Source: Elioraea rosea
GTDB taxonomy: Bacteria > Pseudomonadota > Alphaproteobacteria > Acetobacterales > Acetobacteraceae
DNA length: 64,000 nt
Assembly: GCF_007644105.1 (NCBI RefSeq)
Contig: NZ_VFAC01000023.1
Coordinates: forward strand, 1 to 64,000
Reading direction: 5' to 3'
Under the pieces are notes generated by a model. It was not told the DNA's origin and did no database searches. It saw nothing but the letters and a program-made list of their open reading frames with translations. The translations under genes and the position numbers were made by a program. The first letter of the stretch is position 1. Each line of letters starts with the position of its first letter. Below, piece after piece: positions 1 through 9,166 of this stretch.

Positions 1-126
1 GCGGCGGGCCGCGAGGAGGGCAAGCGCCGCCTGCGCGGCGAGCGCGACAGGGGGCGCAGCGGCGGCAACGGCGGCGCCGAGGGCGGCGGCGAGGGCGAGC
101 CAGGCGAGGGGTGCGGGAACGCGCAT
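1..126 (-). CDS. N-terminal fragment of a leftward hydrophobic protein, cut by the window edge
   Basis: An open frame of 42 codons starts with ATG at 126 and runs off the left edge. A purine-rich stretch (GGAAGGGATGGGG) lies just upstream on the minus strand and could serve as ribosome-binding site. The visible residues are almost all Ala, Leu, Val and Pro, with Arg only at position 2 and at the very end, which looks like a signal peptide or first membrane segment. It is divergent from the CoA-binding protein gene starting at 171. No family can be named from 42 residues. A GC-rich shadow frame is the alternative, but the composition and divergent layout favour a real gene start. Confidence 0.45.
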   Translation of the reverse strand, partial: MRVPAPLAWLALAAALGAAVAAAAPPVALAAQAALALLAARR

Positions 127-170
127 GCCCCATCCCTTCCCTCATGCGCCGCTCCGCGCAAGGATGTGCG

Positions 171-590
171 ATGCATGACGGCAACGACGACGCGGCGATC
201 CGCGACATCCTCACCAGCGTCAGGCGCATCGCTCTGGTCGGCGCCTCTGCGAAGGCGGAGAGGCCGAGCAACGGCGTGCTTCGCTGGCTGCTCGCCCGCG
301 GCTACGACGTCACCCCCGTCAACCCGGGCCTCGCTGGCCAGGCGATCCATGGGCGGACGGTCGTTGCACGCCTCGCCGACGTTCCGGGCGGCATCGACAT
401 GGTCGACATCTTCCGCCGAAGCGAGGAAGCCGGCGCGGTGGTCGACGAGGCGATCGCGTGCGGCGCGAAGGTCGTGTGGATGCAGCTCGGCGTCGTCGAC
501 GAGGCCGCCGCCGCCCGTGCCCGTACGGCAGGCCTGAAGGTGGTGATGGACCGCTGCCCGGCCATCGAGGCGCCACGTCTTGGGCTTTAG
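171..590 (+). CDS. CoA-binding domain protein (YccU-like)
   Basis: The product is 139 residues, a normal length for the stand-alone CoA-binding (succinyl-CoA-synthetase-alpha-like Rossmann) family. The glycine-bearing strand-turn IALVGAS lies at about residues 20-26, followed by a VNP motif near residue 50 and the family's late MDRCPAIE segment near residues 126-133. The start at 171 was preferred over upstream in-frame ATGs because AAGGA precedes it and the Rossmann fold then begins at the expected distance. Members bind CoA or a similar nucleotide in the cytoplasm; their physiological role is poorly defined. It stands alone, followed 86 bases later by a DUF2076 gene. Confidence 0.8.
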   Translation: MHDGNDDAAIRDILTSVRRIALVGASAKAERPSNGVLRWLLARGYDVTPVNPGLAGQAIHGRTVVARLADVPGGIDMVDIFRRSEEAGAVVDEAIACGAKVVWMQLGVVDEAAAARARTAGLKVVMDRCPAIEAPRLGL

Positions 591-676
591 GCCCGGCGCA
601 GCGTGACAAGCCTGTGTGGGTTCTTGAAGGCGAGGCCGGCGCGGGCCACGTGCGCGCCGGTGCAGAGGAGGATGCC

Positions 677-1195
677 ATGACCGACGAGGAACGCGGCCTG
701 ATCACCGCCTTTGTCGCCCGTACGGCCAAGGCCGGCGGCGAGCCCATCGACCCCGAGGCCGATGCGCTGCTGCGGGAGCTGTTCGAGAAGTACCCGGAAG
801 CGCGCTATCGGATCACGCAGCTCGCCTTCTTCCAGGAGCATGCGCTCGCCGAGGCCACGAACCGGGTGAAGCAGGCCGAGTGGCAGGCCCAGCAGCCGAA
901 GGGCATGTTCGGCGGCCTGTTCGGAGGCGGTTCCGCCGCCCCGCCTCCGGCCAACGTTCAGGCACCTGGTCATCGCCCCGGGCTGTTCGACCAGCGCAGA
1001 TCCGGCTTCCTCGGCACGGCCGCGAGCACCGCGGTCGGCGTCATGGGCGGCATGATGCTCGGCAGCATGCTCGGCTCGATGATGGGCCTTGGCGGCACGA
1101 CGGAGGCGGCGGAGCCACCGCCGGCGATGATCGAGGAGCCGCCGGCGGATGACGGCTTCGACAGCGACGTGTTCGACAGCGACGACCTGCTCTGA
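677..1195 (+). CDS. DUF2076 domain protein
   Basis: The 172-residue product starts at an ATG preceded by GGAGG; the frame is open further upstream but that part is arginine-rich non-coding sequence. The N-terminal half is helical and charged (MTDEERGLI, then a VKQAEWQAQ segment near residues 65-75). The middle is glycine-rich (GMFGGLFGGG), and a Gly/Met-rich hydrophobic stretch (VGVMGGMMLGSMLGSMMGLG) is followed by an acidic tail ending FDSDDLL. This order is typical of the DUF2076 family, thought to be periplasmic or membrane-attached with ligand-binding C-terminal regions. Function is unknown. It is a single-gene unit between the CoA-binding protein and an MFS transporter. Confidence 0.75.
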   Translation: MTDEERGLITAFVARTAKAGGEPIDPEADALLRELFEKYPEARYRITQLAFFQEHALAEATNRVKQAEWQAQQPKGMFGGLFGGGSAAPPPANVQAPGHRPGLFDQRRSGFLGTAASTAVGVMGGMMLGSMLGSMMGLGGTTEAAEPPPAMIEEPPADDGFDSDVFDSDDLL

Positions 1196-1264
1196 CGGCT
1201 GGACGCCGTGCGGGTCGGCGCCGGGGAATAGGCTCCCGGCGCCGCATCGGCTACCGTGCCCGGG

Positions 1265-2473
1265 ATGGGTGCAGAAACGACGATCGAGCGGCCCGCGGCG
1301 CGTGACGCGCTGGTCATAGCGCTGATTGGTGCTGCGCACTTCATCAGCCACTTCACCATCCTCGCCATCCCTCCCCTTTTCCCGATGATGCGGGAGGAGC
1401 TTGGCGTCTCGTATGCCGCACTCGGGGGCGCCGTCGCCATTCTCTCTGCCGTCACTGCGCTCGGGCAGACGCCCATCGGCGTGTGGGTGGACCGCACCGG
1501 TGCGGCACCCTGGCTGATCGGTGGCACGCTGCTGATGGCCGCGGCAAGCATCGGCATGGGGCTGGCGCCAGGCTGGTGGTGGTTCCTGGCCGCGGCGCTC
1601 GTCTCAGGCCTGGGCAACGCCACCATCCACCCGGCGGACTACGCGATCCTCGCTGGCTCGGTGAGCCAGGAAAGGATGGGCCGCGCCTTCAGCCTGCACA
1701 CGGCGGCCGGGTATGCGGGCTTCGCCGCCGCCCCCGCGGTGTCGATCGGGTTCGAGGCGCTGTTCGGCTGGCGCGGCGCGCTGATCGCCGTCGGGCTGAT
1801 GTCTGCGCCCGTGGTGCTCGCGCTCGTTCTGTTCCGACGCGTGTTCCGGAGCGACATCGCGCGCCACGCCAATACTGGAAGCCCCGTGCGGGTGCTGACG
1901 GCACGGCCGATCCTGCTTCTCTTCGCCTTCATGACGCTTCTCGCCATGGGCGGCTCGGGGGTGCAGACCTTCCTCGTCACGGTGCTGCCCGAGATCCATG
2001 GCGTGACGCTCGCCGCCGCCGCGGCCGCACTGACGGCCTGGCTTCTCGGCAGCACCGGCGGAACGCTTCTCGGCGGCTGGCTCGCCGATCGCACGGCACG
2101 GCACGCGACGACGGTCGCGATCATGCTGCTCGGCTGCGCGACGCTCGTCGCCGCGCTCGGCGTGGTGCCGATGGGGGCGGTTGGGCTGATCGTGACGGCG
2201 GCCGTAGCAGGCGTGATGCTCGGCGTGCTGATGCCCGCGCGCGACATGCTTGTGCGGAAGGCCGCGCCGCCCGGAACGACCGGCCAGGTGTTCGGCTTCG
2301 TCTCTGCTGGCCTGCCGCTCGGCCAGGCGATCGTTCCGGCCCCGCTCGGCGCTCTGGTCGACATGGGCAGGCCGGGGCTGACCCTCGTCGTCTCCGCGCT
2401 CTGCCTCGCTGCGGCGGTGTTCACCGCAGGGACGGCGCAGGCCGCGCGCGTCGCGGCGCAACCCGCCGAATAA
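1265..2473 (+). CDS. major facilitator superfamily (MFS) transporter
   Basis: About 402 residues with roughly twelve hydrophobic segments, the standard MFS length. The loop between helices 2 and 3 carries the MFS signature in the form GVWVDRTGA near residue 75, and an equivalent GGWLADRTAR occurs in the second half near residue 275. It would move a small solute across the inner membrane by proton coupling; the substrate cannot be read from sequence. Start is either GTG 1256 or ATG 1265; ATG is taken. It ends three bases before the convergent D-threonine-aldolase-like gene, so the two 3' ends face each other with no room for a terminator. Confidence 0.85.
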   Translation: MGAETTIERPAARDALVIALIGAAHFISHFTILAIPPLFPMMREELGVSYAALGGAVAILSAVTALGQTPIGVWVDRTGAAPWLIGGTLLMAAASIGMGLAPGWWWFLAAALVSGLGNATIHPADYAILAGSVSQERMGRAFSLHTAAGYAGFAAAPAVSIGFEALFGWRGALIAVGLMSAPVVLALVLFRRVFRSDIARHANTGSPVRVLTARPILLLFAFMTLLAMGGSGVQTFLVTVLPEIHGVTLAAAAAALTAWLLGSTGGTLLGGWLADRTARHATTVAIMLLGCATLVAALGVVPMGAVGLIVTAAVAGVMLGVLMPARDMLVRKAAPPGTTGQVFGFVSAGLPLGQAIVPAPLGALVDMGRPGLTLVVSALCLAAAVFTAGTAQAARVAAQPAE

Positions 2474-2476
2474 ATT

Positions 2477-3586
2477 CTACCAGTAGTTCACGCGATCCCA
2501 CACGGCGACGATTTCGTCCGACCCGTCGAGCACGTGATAGGCGGGGTAGGCGGCCGCCGTCAGGCAGGAATGGTTCGGCAGCACGCGCAGCTTCGCGCCG
2601 ATGGGCAGCGCGTCGAAGGGCAGGGGGCGGTCGCTCTCCACCACGCCGTGCTCCTGGTAGGCGCGGCGGACGATGGCGTCGCCGAGGCTCGGGCGTCCGT
2701 CGAGCCCGACGACGAGGCCGAAGCCGTAATCCTTCGGCGCCGCCTCGGTGCTGCGGTCCTTCGAGAGAGCGAGCGCACCGGCATCGAGCAGGATCTGGTT
2801 CTTCTCAGGCCGCCGGCCGATGACGGAGGCGAGCACGGAGACGGCGATGTCGTCCCGCGCCTCGGTGCCGATCTGGCACTGCAGAAGGTCGCCGAACATG
2901 TAGACACCGGCGCGCACCTCCGTGACGCCCTCGAGGTGCCCCGCGTGCAGCGCAGTCGGCGACGAGCCCATCGAGACGATGCGCACGGTCTGCCCCGCTG
3001 CGCGGATGCGCTCGGCCGCGCGCACGATGCCTGCGCGTTCCGTCTCCGCCATGCGCCGCATGTCCTCGATGCTTCGCCCGGCATAGGAGTGCCCCGCATG
3101 GGTGAGCACGCCGGCGAAGCGTTGGCCGAGGCGCGCGGCGATGGCGGCGAGCGCCTCGTCATCCGGCCCGAGGCCGCCGCGGCCCTCGCCGACATCGACC
3201 TCGACGAGGGCGGTGAGCGGGCCCGGATGCGCGGCGATCGCCGCAGCCGCATCGGCGTCGTCCGTGATGACCTTCACCTCGGCCCCGCGCGCGTTCATCT
3301 CCGCCACCGCATCGAGCTTCTGCGGCGTGATGCCCACGGCGTAGATCTGGTCGCGGAAGCCTGCGGCGGCGAAGTAGCGTGCCTCGGCGAGCGTGCTGAC
3401 GGTGATGCCGCCCGCCTCGCCCTTCGTCGCGAGCCGCGCGACCTCGACCGACTTCGCCGTCTTCATGTGCGGCCTGAGCGCGACGCCGTGCCGCGCCACC
3501 GCATGGTGCATGGCGGCGAGGTTGCGTTTGAGCGCCGGCAGCTCGAGCAGGAGCGACGGCGTGGTGAGGTCTGCGAGGCGCATCAT
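2477..3586 (-). CDS. D-threonine aldolase / D-serine dehydratase-like PLP enzyme
   Basis: A 369-residue fold-type III PLP enzyme of the DSD1/D-threonine-aldolase family. The lysine that would bind PLP is K42 in RPHMKTAKS. The C-terminal metal site of the family is visible as PNHSC (His339 and Cys341). Such enzymes split D-threonine to glycine and acetaldehyde or deaminate D-serine in the cytoplasm; the exact substrate is not resolved here. Its start overlaps the stop of the family-5 receptor gene by four bases, so it is the last gene of a leftward operon with the receptor, an MlrC-type hydrolase and a threonine-synthase-like enzyme. That context suggests catabolism of an imported D-amino-acid-containing compound, which is inference. 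Confidence 0.8.
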   Translation of the reverse strand: MMRLADLTTPSLLLELPALKRNLAAMHHAVARHGVALRPHMKTAKSVEVARLATKGEAGGITVSTLAEARYFAAAGFRDQIYAVGITPQKLDAVAEMNARGAEVKVITDDADAAAAIAAHPGPLTALVEVDVGEGRGGLGPDDEALAAIAARLGQRFAGVLTHAGHSYAGRSIEDMRRMAETERAGIVRAAERIRAAGQTVRIVSMGSSPTALHAGHLEGVTEVRAGVYMFGDLLQCQIGTEARDDIAVSVLASVIGRRPEKNQILLDAGALALSKDRSTEAAPKDYGFGLVVGLDGRPSLGDAIVRRAYQEHGVVESDRPLPFDALPIGAKLRVLPNHSCLTAAAYPAYHVLDGSDEIVAVWDRVNYW

Positions 3587-5145
3587 TTCTTCCGGATGGC
3601 GTGCGCGAGGAAGCGGCCGTCGTTGTAGGGCGTCACGCTGAGCCCACCGGTCGCGGCGAAGATGTAGGAGGGGTAGTAGCCGAGGATGATCGCCATGTCG
3701 CGGTCGAGCGCGATCTCGGAGGCTCGGGCGAACAGGGCGTTGCGCTTCTCCTCGTCCATCTCGGTGAGCGCCTGGCGCACGAGCGCGTCGGCATCCGGGC
3801 TCGAATGCCGCGTGCGGTTGGCCGAGCCGAGGCCCGCCGCGCGGTCATAGGTATGCACCAGGGCGCGGTACATCGTGGAGATGTCCGACGTTCCGTATTG
3901 CGCCGCCATCACGCTGAATTCCTGCCGGCTCGCGGCGGGGAAGAAGGCGGCGTTGGGCAGCAGCGCCACCTCGGTCTGGATGCCGATGCGCGCCCACATC
4001 TGAGCGATCGCCTGGGCCACCTTGTCGTCATTCGGGTAGCGGTCGTTCGTTGCGTGCAGGGTGAGGCGGAACCCGTCGCGATAGCCCGCTTCGGCGAGCA
4101 GCGTGCGGGCGCGGTCGGGGTCGAACGCGACGGGGCGCAGGTTGGGCGAGAGCCCCGGCGCGCCGTCCGGCAGGAGGTTCGCCGCCGGCGTGGCCGCGCC
4201 CTCGAGCACGCGCTCGACCAGAAGCTCCCGATTGATCGCATGGCTGAGCGCGCGGCGGACGCGCACATCCTTCAGCGGGTTCGTCGTCATCGGCGCGCCG
4301 GCCCGGTCGCGCAGATGCGGCGAGACGTCACGGTCCATGTCCATCGCGACATACATCACGCGGCTTCCGGCGATCTGCGTGACGGAGACGCGCGTGTCCG
4401 TGCGGAGGCGACCGAGATCGGTCAGGCTCACCTCGTCGATCGCCTGCACCGCGCCGGAGAGAAGTGCGGCCGTGCGCGCCGTGTCGTTCGAGATCGTGCG
4501 GATCGACACGCGCGTCCAGGGGCTCCTCTCGCCCCACCAATGCGGGTTCGGAACGAGTTCCATCACCTCGCCAGGCCGCCAGCTCTCGAGCATCCAGGGG
4601 CCGGAGAACACCGGCGCGCGGGCGGCGTTGAAATCGGCCGTGCGGATGCCTTCGCCGAGCGATTTCGGCACGATGAAGATGCGCGCCATGTCGACCGGCA
4701 CGAAGGGATAGGGCTCGCGCGTCCTGATTCGCACCGTGCGGGGGTCGACCACGTCGACGCCGGCGATGGCGCGGGTGAAGATCACGTAGCTTCCCGGCGA
4801 GCCCTCGATGCGCGGCACGCGGGCGAGGCTGAAGGCGACGTCATCGGCCGTGACGGGGCTGCCGTCGCTGAACTTCGCCTCGGGCCTGAGCGAAAACTCC
4901 CACGTCAGCGGATCGACGAGACGCCAGGAGGCGGCAAGCCCCGGCTCCATGCCCTTCGTCGGGCTCTCGCGGATCAGGCGCCAGTAGAGGTGTTCGAGCG
5001 TGTTGTCCGTCTCTCCCGCGTAGCGGAAATGCGGGTCCATGGACGAGGGGCCGAGCTTGATGCCCATCGTCAGCGTCTCGGCCGACGCCGGTGCGGCGAG
5101 TGCGGATGCGAGAAGTGTCGCGGCAAGCCATGAGCGGATGCGCAT
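3583..5145 (-). CDS. ABC transporter solute-binding protein, family 5 (peptide/opine type)
   Basis: A 520-residue periplasmic receptor of the SBP_bac_5 family (DppA/OppA type), normal length. It starts with a cleavable signal peptide (about 22 residues, ending ASA before ETLTMGIK). Internal hallmarks include a DGSPVTADDVAFSL segment near residues 95-108 and NPLKDVRVRRALSHAINRE near residues 290-308, the conserved region around the binding cleft. It would hand peptides or related compounds to an inner-membrane permease, but no permease or ATPase gene is adjacent, so it must borrow one encoded elsewhere. Its stop overlaps the next gene's start; 60 bases separate it from the MlrC-like gene upstream. 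Confidence 0.85.
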   Translation of the reverse strand: MRIRSWLAATLLASALAAPASAETLTMGIKLGPSSMDPHFRYAGETDNTLEHLYWRLIRESPTKGMEPGLAASWRLVDPLTWEFSLRPEAKFSDGSPVTADDVAFSLARVPRIEGSPGSYVIFTRAIAGVDVVDPRTVRIRTREPYPFVPVDMARIFIVPKSLGEGIRTADFNAARAPVFSGPWMLESWRPGEVMELVPNPHWWGERSPWTRVSIRTISNDTARTAALLSGAVQAIDEVSLTDLGRLRTDTRVSVTQIAGSRVMYVAMDMDRDVSPHLRDRAGAPMTTNPLKDVRVRRALSHAINRELLVERVLEGAATPAANLLPDGAPGLSPNLRPVAFDPDRARTLLAEAGYRDGFRLTLHATNDRYPNDDKVAQAIAQMWARIGIQTEVALLPNAAFFPAASRQEFSVMAAQYGTSDISTMYRALVHTYDRAAGLGSANRTRHSSPDADALVRQALTEMDEEKRNALFARASEIALDRDMAIILGYYPSYIFAATGGLSVTPYNDGRFLAHAIRKK

Positions 5146-5205
5146 CGCGTGAACCTCCCTCCTGTTGCGTCTCCCGGACGTTACGGCAGTGTGCCGCGCG
5201 AGCGC

Positions 5206-6774
5206 TCAGCGGCGCAAGGAGGGCGGCTGCCAGGTCACATCATTGTCGAGCGGGATAACGGGCCGCGGCAGGTTCTTCCACGCAAAGCGCTTGAGCATGG
5301 GCGAGCAGAGGCCCGGCGCGTCGACCTCGGTGATGCGGTCATTGCCGAAGAACTCGTCGAACCCGCCGCGGAAATGCCCGCGCGACTTCACGACGACCGA
5401 CCGTGCGGCGCGGATGTCGAGCCCGAGCATCTCGAAGAAGGCAGGGTCGGCACATTGCGTGCGGTACGACACGACGACGACCGTGAGCCCACCGATGGCG
5501 AGCGCGGCGGTTGGCCCGAGCCGCATGTCGCGGCCGGCGAAGATGCCGCGCCGCCCCGTGACGTGCCCGTCGCCGAGCTCGATCACCTTGGCCTCGGCCT
5601 CGAAGGGCTTGGAGAACTCGTTCGTCTCTGCGGTGTTGAACCGGGCGGTGATCGTCGCACCCTTGCCTGCGGCATGCGCGGCGGCAGCGAGCGGCGGATC
5701 GTTGATGATGCCCACATAGCAGCCCTGCACGCCCGCCTTGTGGAAGGCCTCGATGATCCACATCGTGTTGCCGCGCCCGCCGCCTCCGGGATTGTCGGCA
5801 ACGTCGGCGAAGCACTGCGCGGGCTTGTTCGGGTCCGCCCCCGTGGCAAGCGCAAGCGCGGTCGCATCCTCGAGGCTTGTCAGCCTGGCGCGGAACCGCT
5901 CGCGGTTCATCCACCCGACCTCCGCCACCTCGATGGCGACGGAGCGGGCCTCGTCCGCATCCTCCTCGCGCGCGGTGACGACGACGGCGAGGCCGTTCTT
6001 CGCCGTATCGCCGTAGGCGAAGCCACCCATCACCGAGACGTTCATGATCCGGCCTGCGCAGTCGGCATCCGCCGCGCGCCGCTGGCCGAAATCGATCATC
6101 TCGCCATAGGGTCGGTCCGTCGCGTCCTGGCCGGTGAGCATCGTCACGGTCGGCGGAACGATGGGAAGGCGGACGAAGCCCTTCACCGTGCGGGTTCCGC
6201 GCAGCAGGGCGCGCATGTGCACGGCCGCCTCCTCGCCGCGTTCGCGCATGTCCATGTGCGGGTTGGTGCGATAGCCGACGAAGACATCGGGGTTGTCCAC
6301 CATCGCCTGCGAGACGTTGGCGTGCAGGTCGAGCGTGGCGACGATCGGCACGTCGGGGCCCACCACCTCGCGCACCATCGCGCAGAGATCACCGTCTGGG
6401 TCCTGCCGCGCGGTGGTCAGCCCGGCGCCGTGCAGGCAGAGATAGACACCGTCGAGCGGCTTGGCGGCCTCGAGGCCCTTGCGCCAGATCGTCATCATCT
6501 CCGCGAAGAGCGCCTCTTCCACGGGGCCGTTCGGCTCGGCCATCGCGAGCAGGATCGGCACGGGCTGCCATGGGCCGGTCGCGTCCATGGCTGCATAGAA
6601 GCCGGGCGTCTCGGGAAGCGCGATGGGCGCGCGGGCCCGTGCGTCGGCCGTGATCGCGTCGCGCTCGAGCCAGACGCATCCCTCGAAATCGGTGCGCGTG
6701 GCGGGCGGGGCGAAGGCGTTGCACTCGATCGAGAAGCCGAGCACGGCGATGCGTGGCGGCGGGCCCTTGGCCAT
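5206..6774 (-). CDS. M81 family metallopeptidase (MlrC / microcystinase C-like)
   Basis: A 522-residue protein matching the MlrC family (DUF1485 N-terminal plus MlrC C-terminal domains). Visible family marks are GFSIECNAF near the N-terminus, LCLHGAG, the metal-region motif DLHANVS, and YRTNPHMDMRERGEEAA about 30 residues later. MlrC itself hydrolyses the linearised microcystin fragment; the many homologues in soil and water proteobacteria act on unknown substrates and probably bind zinc. No signal peptide, so cytoplasmic. It follows the threonine-synthase-like gene by four bases and precedes the family-5 receptor, implying co-transcription and a shared catabolic pathway. Confidence 0.85.
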   Translation of the reverse strand: MAKGPPPRIAVLGFSIECNAFAPPATRTDFEGCVWLERDAITADARARAPIALPETPGFYAAMDATGPWQPVPILLAMAEPNGPVEEALFAEMMTIWRKGLEAAKPLDGVYLCLHGAGLTTARQDPDGDLCAMVREVVGPDVPIVATLDLHANVSQAMVDNPDVFVGYRTNPHMDMRERGEEAAVHMRALLRGTRTVKGFVRLPIVPPTVTMLTGQDATDRPYGEMIDFGQRRAADADCAGRIMNVSVMGGFAYGDTAKNGLAVVVTAREEDADEARSVAIEVAEVGWMNRERFRARLTSLEDATALALATGADPNKPAQCFADVADNPGGGGRGNTMWIIEAFHKAGVQGCYVGIINDPPLAAAAHAAGKGATITARFNTAETNEFSKPFEAEAKVIELGDGHVTGRRGIFAGRDMRLGPTAALAIGGLTVVVVSYRTQCADPAFFEMLGLDIRAARSVVVKSRGHFRGGFDEFFGNDRITEVDAPGLCSPMLKRFAWKNLPRPVIPLDNDVTWQPPSLRR

Positions 6775-6778
6775 CGGA

Positions 6779-7921
6779 TCAGATCTCCATTCCCATCAGC
6801 GCGCCGATGCGCGCCGTCGCCTTGAGCCCCGTGCCGGTGAGCACGAGAACGGTGGTCTCGCCCGGGCGGATCGTTCCGTCGGCGAGCAGGTTGGCGAGCG
6901 CGGCGGCGGCCGTCGCGCAGGTCGGCTCGACATAGATGCCGGTGCGGGCGAGCGAGAACAGCGCTGTCTCGATCTCCGCCTCCGTCACCGTCACCGCCGC
7001 ACCGCCCGAGCGGCGGATGGCGCCGAGAACCTCGGCGAGCCGGATCGGCTTGGCGATGGCTGTGCCTTCGGCGATGGTCGGCGCCACGGTGCAGGGAACG
7101 ACCGTGTCGGAGCCGGCGGCGAAGGCGGCGGCGATCGGGCCAACATTCGCCGGCTGAATCGCGAACAGCCTCGGCAGGCGCGCGATCTCGCCCGCGCGGA
7201 GCAGCTCGCCGAAGCCGATGTCGCAGCCGAGAACGTTCGAGCCCGCGCCGCAGGGGATGATGACGTTGTCGGGCGCGCGGAAGCCGAGGTCCTCCCAGAG
7301 CTCGTAGGCGAGAGTCTTCGTTCCGTGCAGGAAGAACGGGTGCCAGTTGTGGCTCGCGTAGAAGATCGCCTCGGCCTTCGCGAGCGCCGCGTCGGCGCAG
7401 TCCTGCCGCGTTCCGGGAACGAGCTCGATCGCAGCGCCCGCGGCCTTCATCTGCACGATCTTCGCCGGTGACGTCGAGGCGGGAACCATGATCGTCGCCG
7501 CCATGCCGCCGGCCGCCGCATAGGCGGCGATCGCCGCCCCGCCATTGCCGGAACTGTCCTCAAGCACCGCCTCGACGCCCTGCGCGCGCAGGCCAGAGAG
7601 CATCACCGAGGCGCCACGATCCTTGAAGCTGCCGGTAGGGGCGAACCATTCGAGCTTGAGATGCACCTCCGCCCCGCCGATGCGGCGTGGCACGAGCGGC
7701 GTGCAGCCTTCGCCCATGGTGATCGGGGCCACCTCCGGCCCGAAGGGAAACGCGCTGCGATAGCGCCAGAGGCTTCGCGTGCCCGCCGCAATCGCATCGC
7801 GGCGAAGCCCGGGCAGCTCGGTAAGCATCAACGGCGCACCATCGTCCGAGCGCCAGCGCGGGTGGTCGAGCGGCCAGGTGCGGCCCGACCTTGGGTCGAG
7901 ATAGGAAGGAGATTGTGCCAT
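6779..7921 (-). CDS. threonine synthase-like PLP enzyme (fold type II)
   Basis: 380 residues from ATG 7921; the frame is open far upstream but that region is the coding sequence of the divergent M20 peptidase. The PLP-binding lysine lies in PTGSFKDRGA, the serine/phosphate-binding loop reads SSGNGGAAIA, and the GTGLK segment near the C-terminus fits the fold-type II family (threonine synthase, threonine dehydratase, diaminopropionate ammonia-lyase). The N-terminus (LDPRSGRTWPLD) matches threonine-synthase-like proteins. First gene of the leftward four-gene unit with MlrC, family-5 receptor and D-threonine-aldolase-like genes, so a catabolic lyase role is as likely as threonine biosynthesis. 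The 69-base gap to the divergent peptidase gene must hold both promoters. Confidence 0.75.
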   Translation of the reverse strand: MAQSPSYLDPRSGRTWPLDHPRWRSDDGAPLMLTELPGLRRDAIAAGTRSLWRYRSAFPFGPEVAPITMGEGCTPLVPRRIGGAEVHLKLEWFAPTGSFKDRGASVMLSGLRAQGVEAVLEDSSGNGGAAIAAYAAAGGMAATIMVPASTSPAKIVQMKAAGAAIELVPGTRQDCADAALAKAEAIFYASHNWHPFFLHGTKTLAYELWEDLGFRAPDNVIIPCGAGSNVLGCDIGFGELLRAGEIARLPRLFAIQPANVGPIAAAFAAGSDTVVPCTVAPTIAEGTAIAKPIRLAEVLGAIRRSGGAAVTVTEAEIETALFSLARTGIYVEPTCATAAAALANLLADGTIRPGETTVLVLTGTGLKATARIGALMGMEI

Positions 7922-7990
7922 GCGCCGCAGAGGCTTGCCCAAGCCGCGCCGGCTTGCAAGGCTGCGCGCCGCAAGCACGGGGACCCGACG

Positions 7991-9091
7991 ATGAATGACG
8001 TGATCAGGCTGGCGCGCGAGCTCGTCGCGCTCGACAGCCGCTCCTCCCTCTCGAACCTTGCGGTGGCCGACCGTATCGAGGCGGAACTGGTCGGGTTCGA
8101 GATCGAGCGACTCGACTTCATCGACCCCGCGGGCGTCGCCAAGCGCGCTCTCGTGGCGCATCGCGGCCCGATGATGCCGGGTGCGGCGTTCAGCGCGCAC
8201 ATGGACACCGTTCCCGCAACGGGCTGGACGACCGACCCGTGGAGCCCCGTCGTGGCCGATGGCAGGCTCACCGGCCTCGGTGCCTGCGACATGAAGGGGC
8301 CGCTCGCGGCGAGCATCGTCGCTGCGAAGGCCGCCCCCGCAGGGCTTCCCATCACGCTGCTCTACACCTTCGACGAGGAGACCACGAAGGCCGGCGCGCA
8401 CCTCATCGCCGAGCAGAGCGCACTTGCCCGCCGCGCGGCGCCGAAGGGCATCGTGGTGGTCGAGCCGTCCTCCATGCGCTGCGTGCGCGGGCACCGCGTG
8501 CATGTGCAGTTCACGGCAACGGCGAGCGGCGTCCAGGCTCATTCCTCAACAGGCAAGGGGCTGAACGCCAACCTCGCGCTGATCCGCTTCCTGCACGCGA
8601 TCCTGCCGGTGCACGAGCGGCTGCGGAACGACCCATCCTGGCAGGATACGGCCTACGACCCGCCGTTCAGCGACTTCAACATCACCGTCGACAACCATGG
8701 CACGGCCGCGAACGTGACGGTCGCGAAGGCGACGGCGCGCATCAAGTTCCGCTACTCCCGCAAGGTCGACCCGATGCCGATCGTGACGGCAGTGCGCGAC
8801 GCGGCGCGGGAGTTCGGGGTCGCGCTCGAGGAGGCGTGGGAGAGTGCCCCGCCGGAACTGGCCGTCGATCATCCGCTCGTCGCCGCCGCCGTCGCGCTGA
8901 CCGGCGTCGCGCCGATCACGGCCCCCTACGGCACCGATGCCTCCGAGCTCCAGGCGATCGCGCCCTGCATCGTGCTCGGCCCTGGGGACGTGTCGGAGGC
9001 GCACAAGCCGGCCGAGAGCATCCCGGTGGCCGAGCTCGAGGCGGCGCCTGCGAACCTGCTCGCGCTCGCCGAGAAGGTCGCCGCGCTCTGA
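7991..9091 (+). CDS. M20 family metallopeptidase (ArgE/DapE/CPG2 type)
   Basis: A 366-residue amidohydrolase/aminoacylase-type peptidase. The zinc site is recognisable: FSAHMDTVP gives His70 and Asp72, LGACDMKGPLA gives bridging Asp100, and FDEETTKAG gives the catalytic and metal-binding Glu129-Glu130. A dimerisation domain follows (the RGHRVHVQF region) and then the lid returns to the catalytic domain. The start at 7991 gives a normal length. It cleaves N-acyl or C-terminal amino-acid bonds in the cytoplasm; the substrate is not specified. It is transcribed away from the threonine-synthase-like/MlrC operon and probably belongs to the same catabolic set. Confidence 0.85.
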   Translation: MNDVIRLARELVALDSRSSLSNLAVADRIEAELVGFEIERLDFIDPAGVAKRALVAHRGPMMPGAAFSAHMDTVPATGWTTDPWSPVVADGRLTGLGACDMKGPLAASIVAAKAAPAGLPITLLYTFDEETTKAGAHLIAEQSALARRAAPKGIVVVEPSSMRCVRGHRVHVQFTATASGVQAHSSTGKGLNANLALIRFLHAILPVHERLRNDPSWQDTAYDPPFSDFNITVDNHGTAANVTVAKATARIKFRYSRKVDPMPIVTAVRDAAREFGVALEEAWESAPPELAVDHPLVAAAVALTGVAPITAPYGTDASELQAIAPCIVLGPGDVSEAHKPAESIPVAELEAAPANLLALAEKVAAL

Positions 9092-9166
9092 TCAACGCGC
9101 CCGGCGGCTTGCGCCGCGAGGGGCTAATCCGTTACGATTTTGTACGGATCAGCCAAGGAGGCGCCG

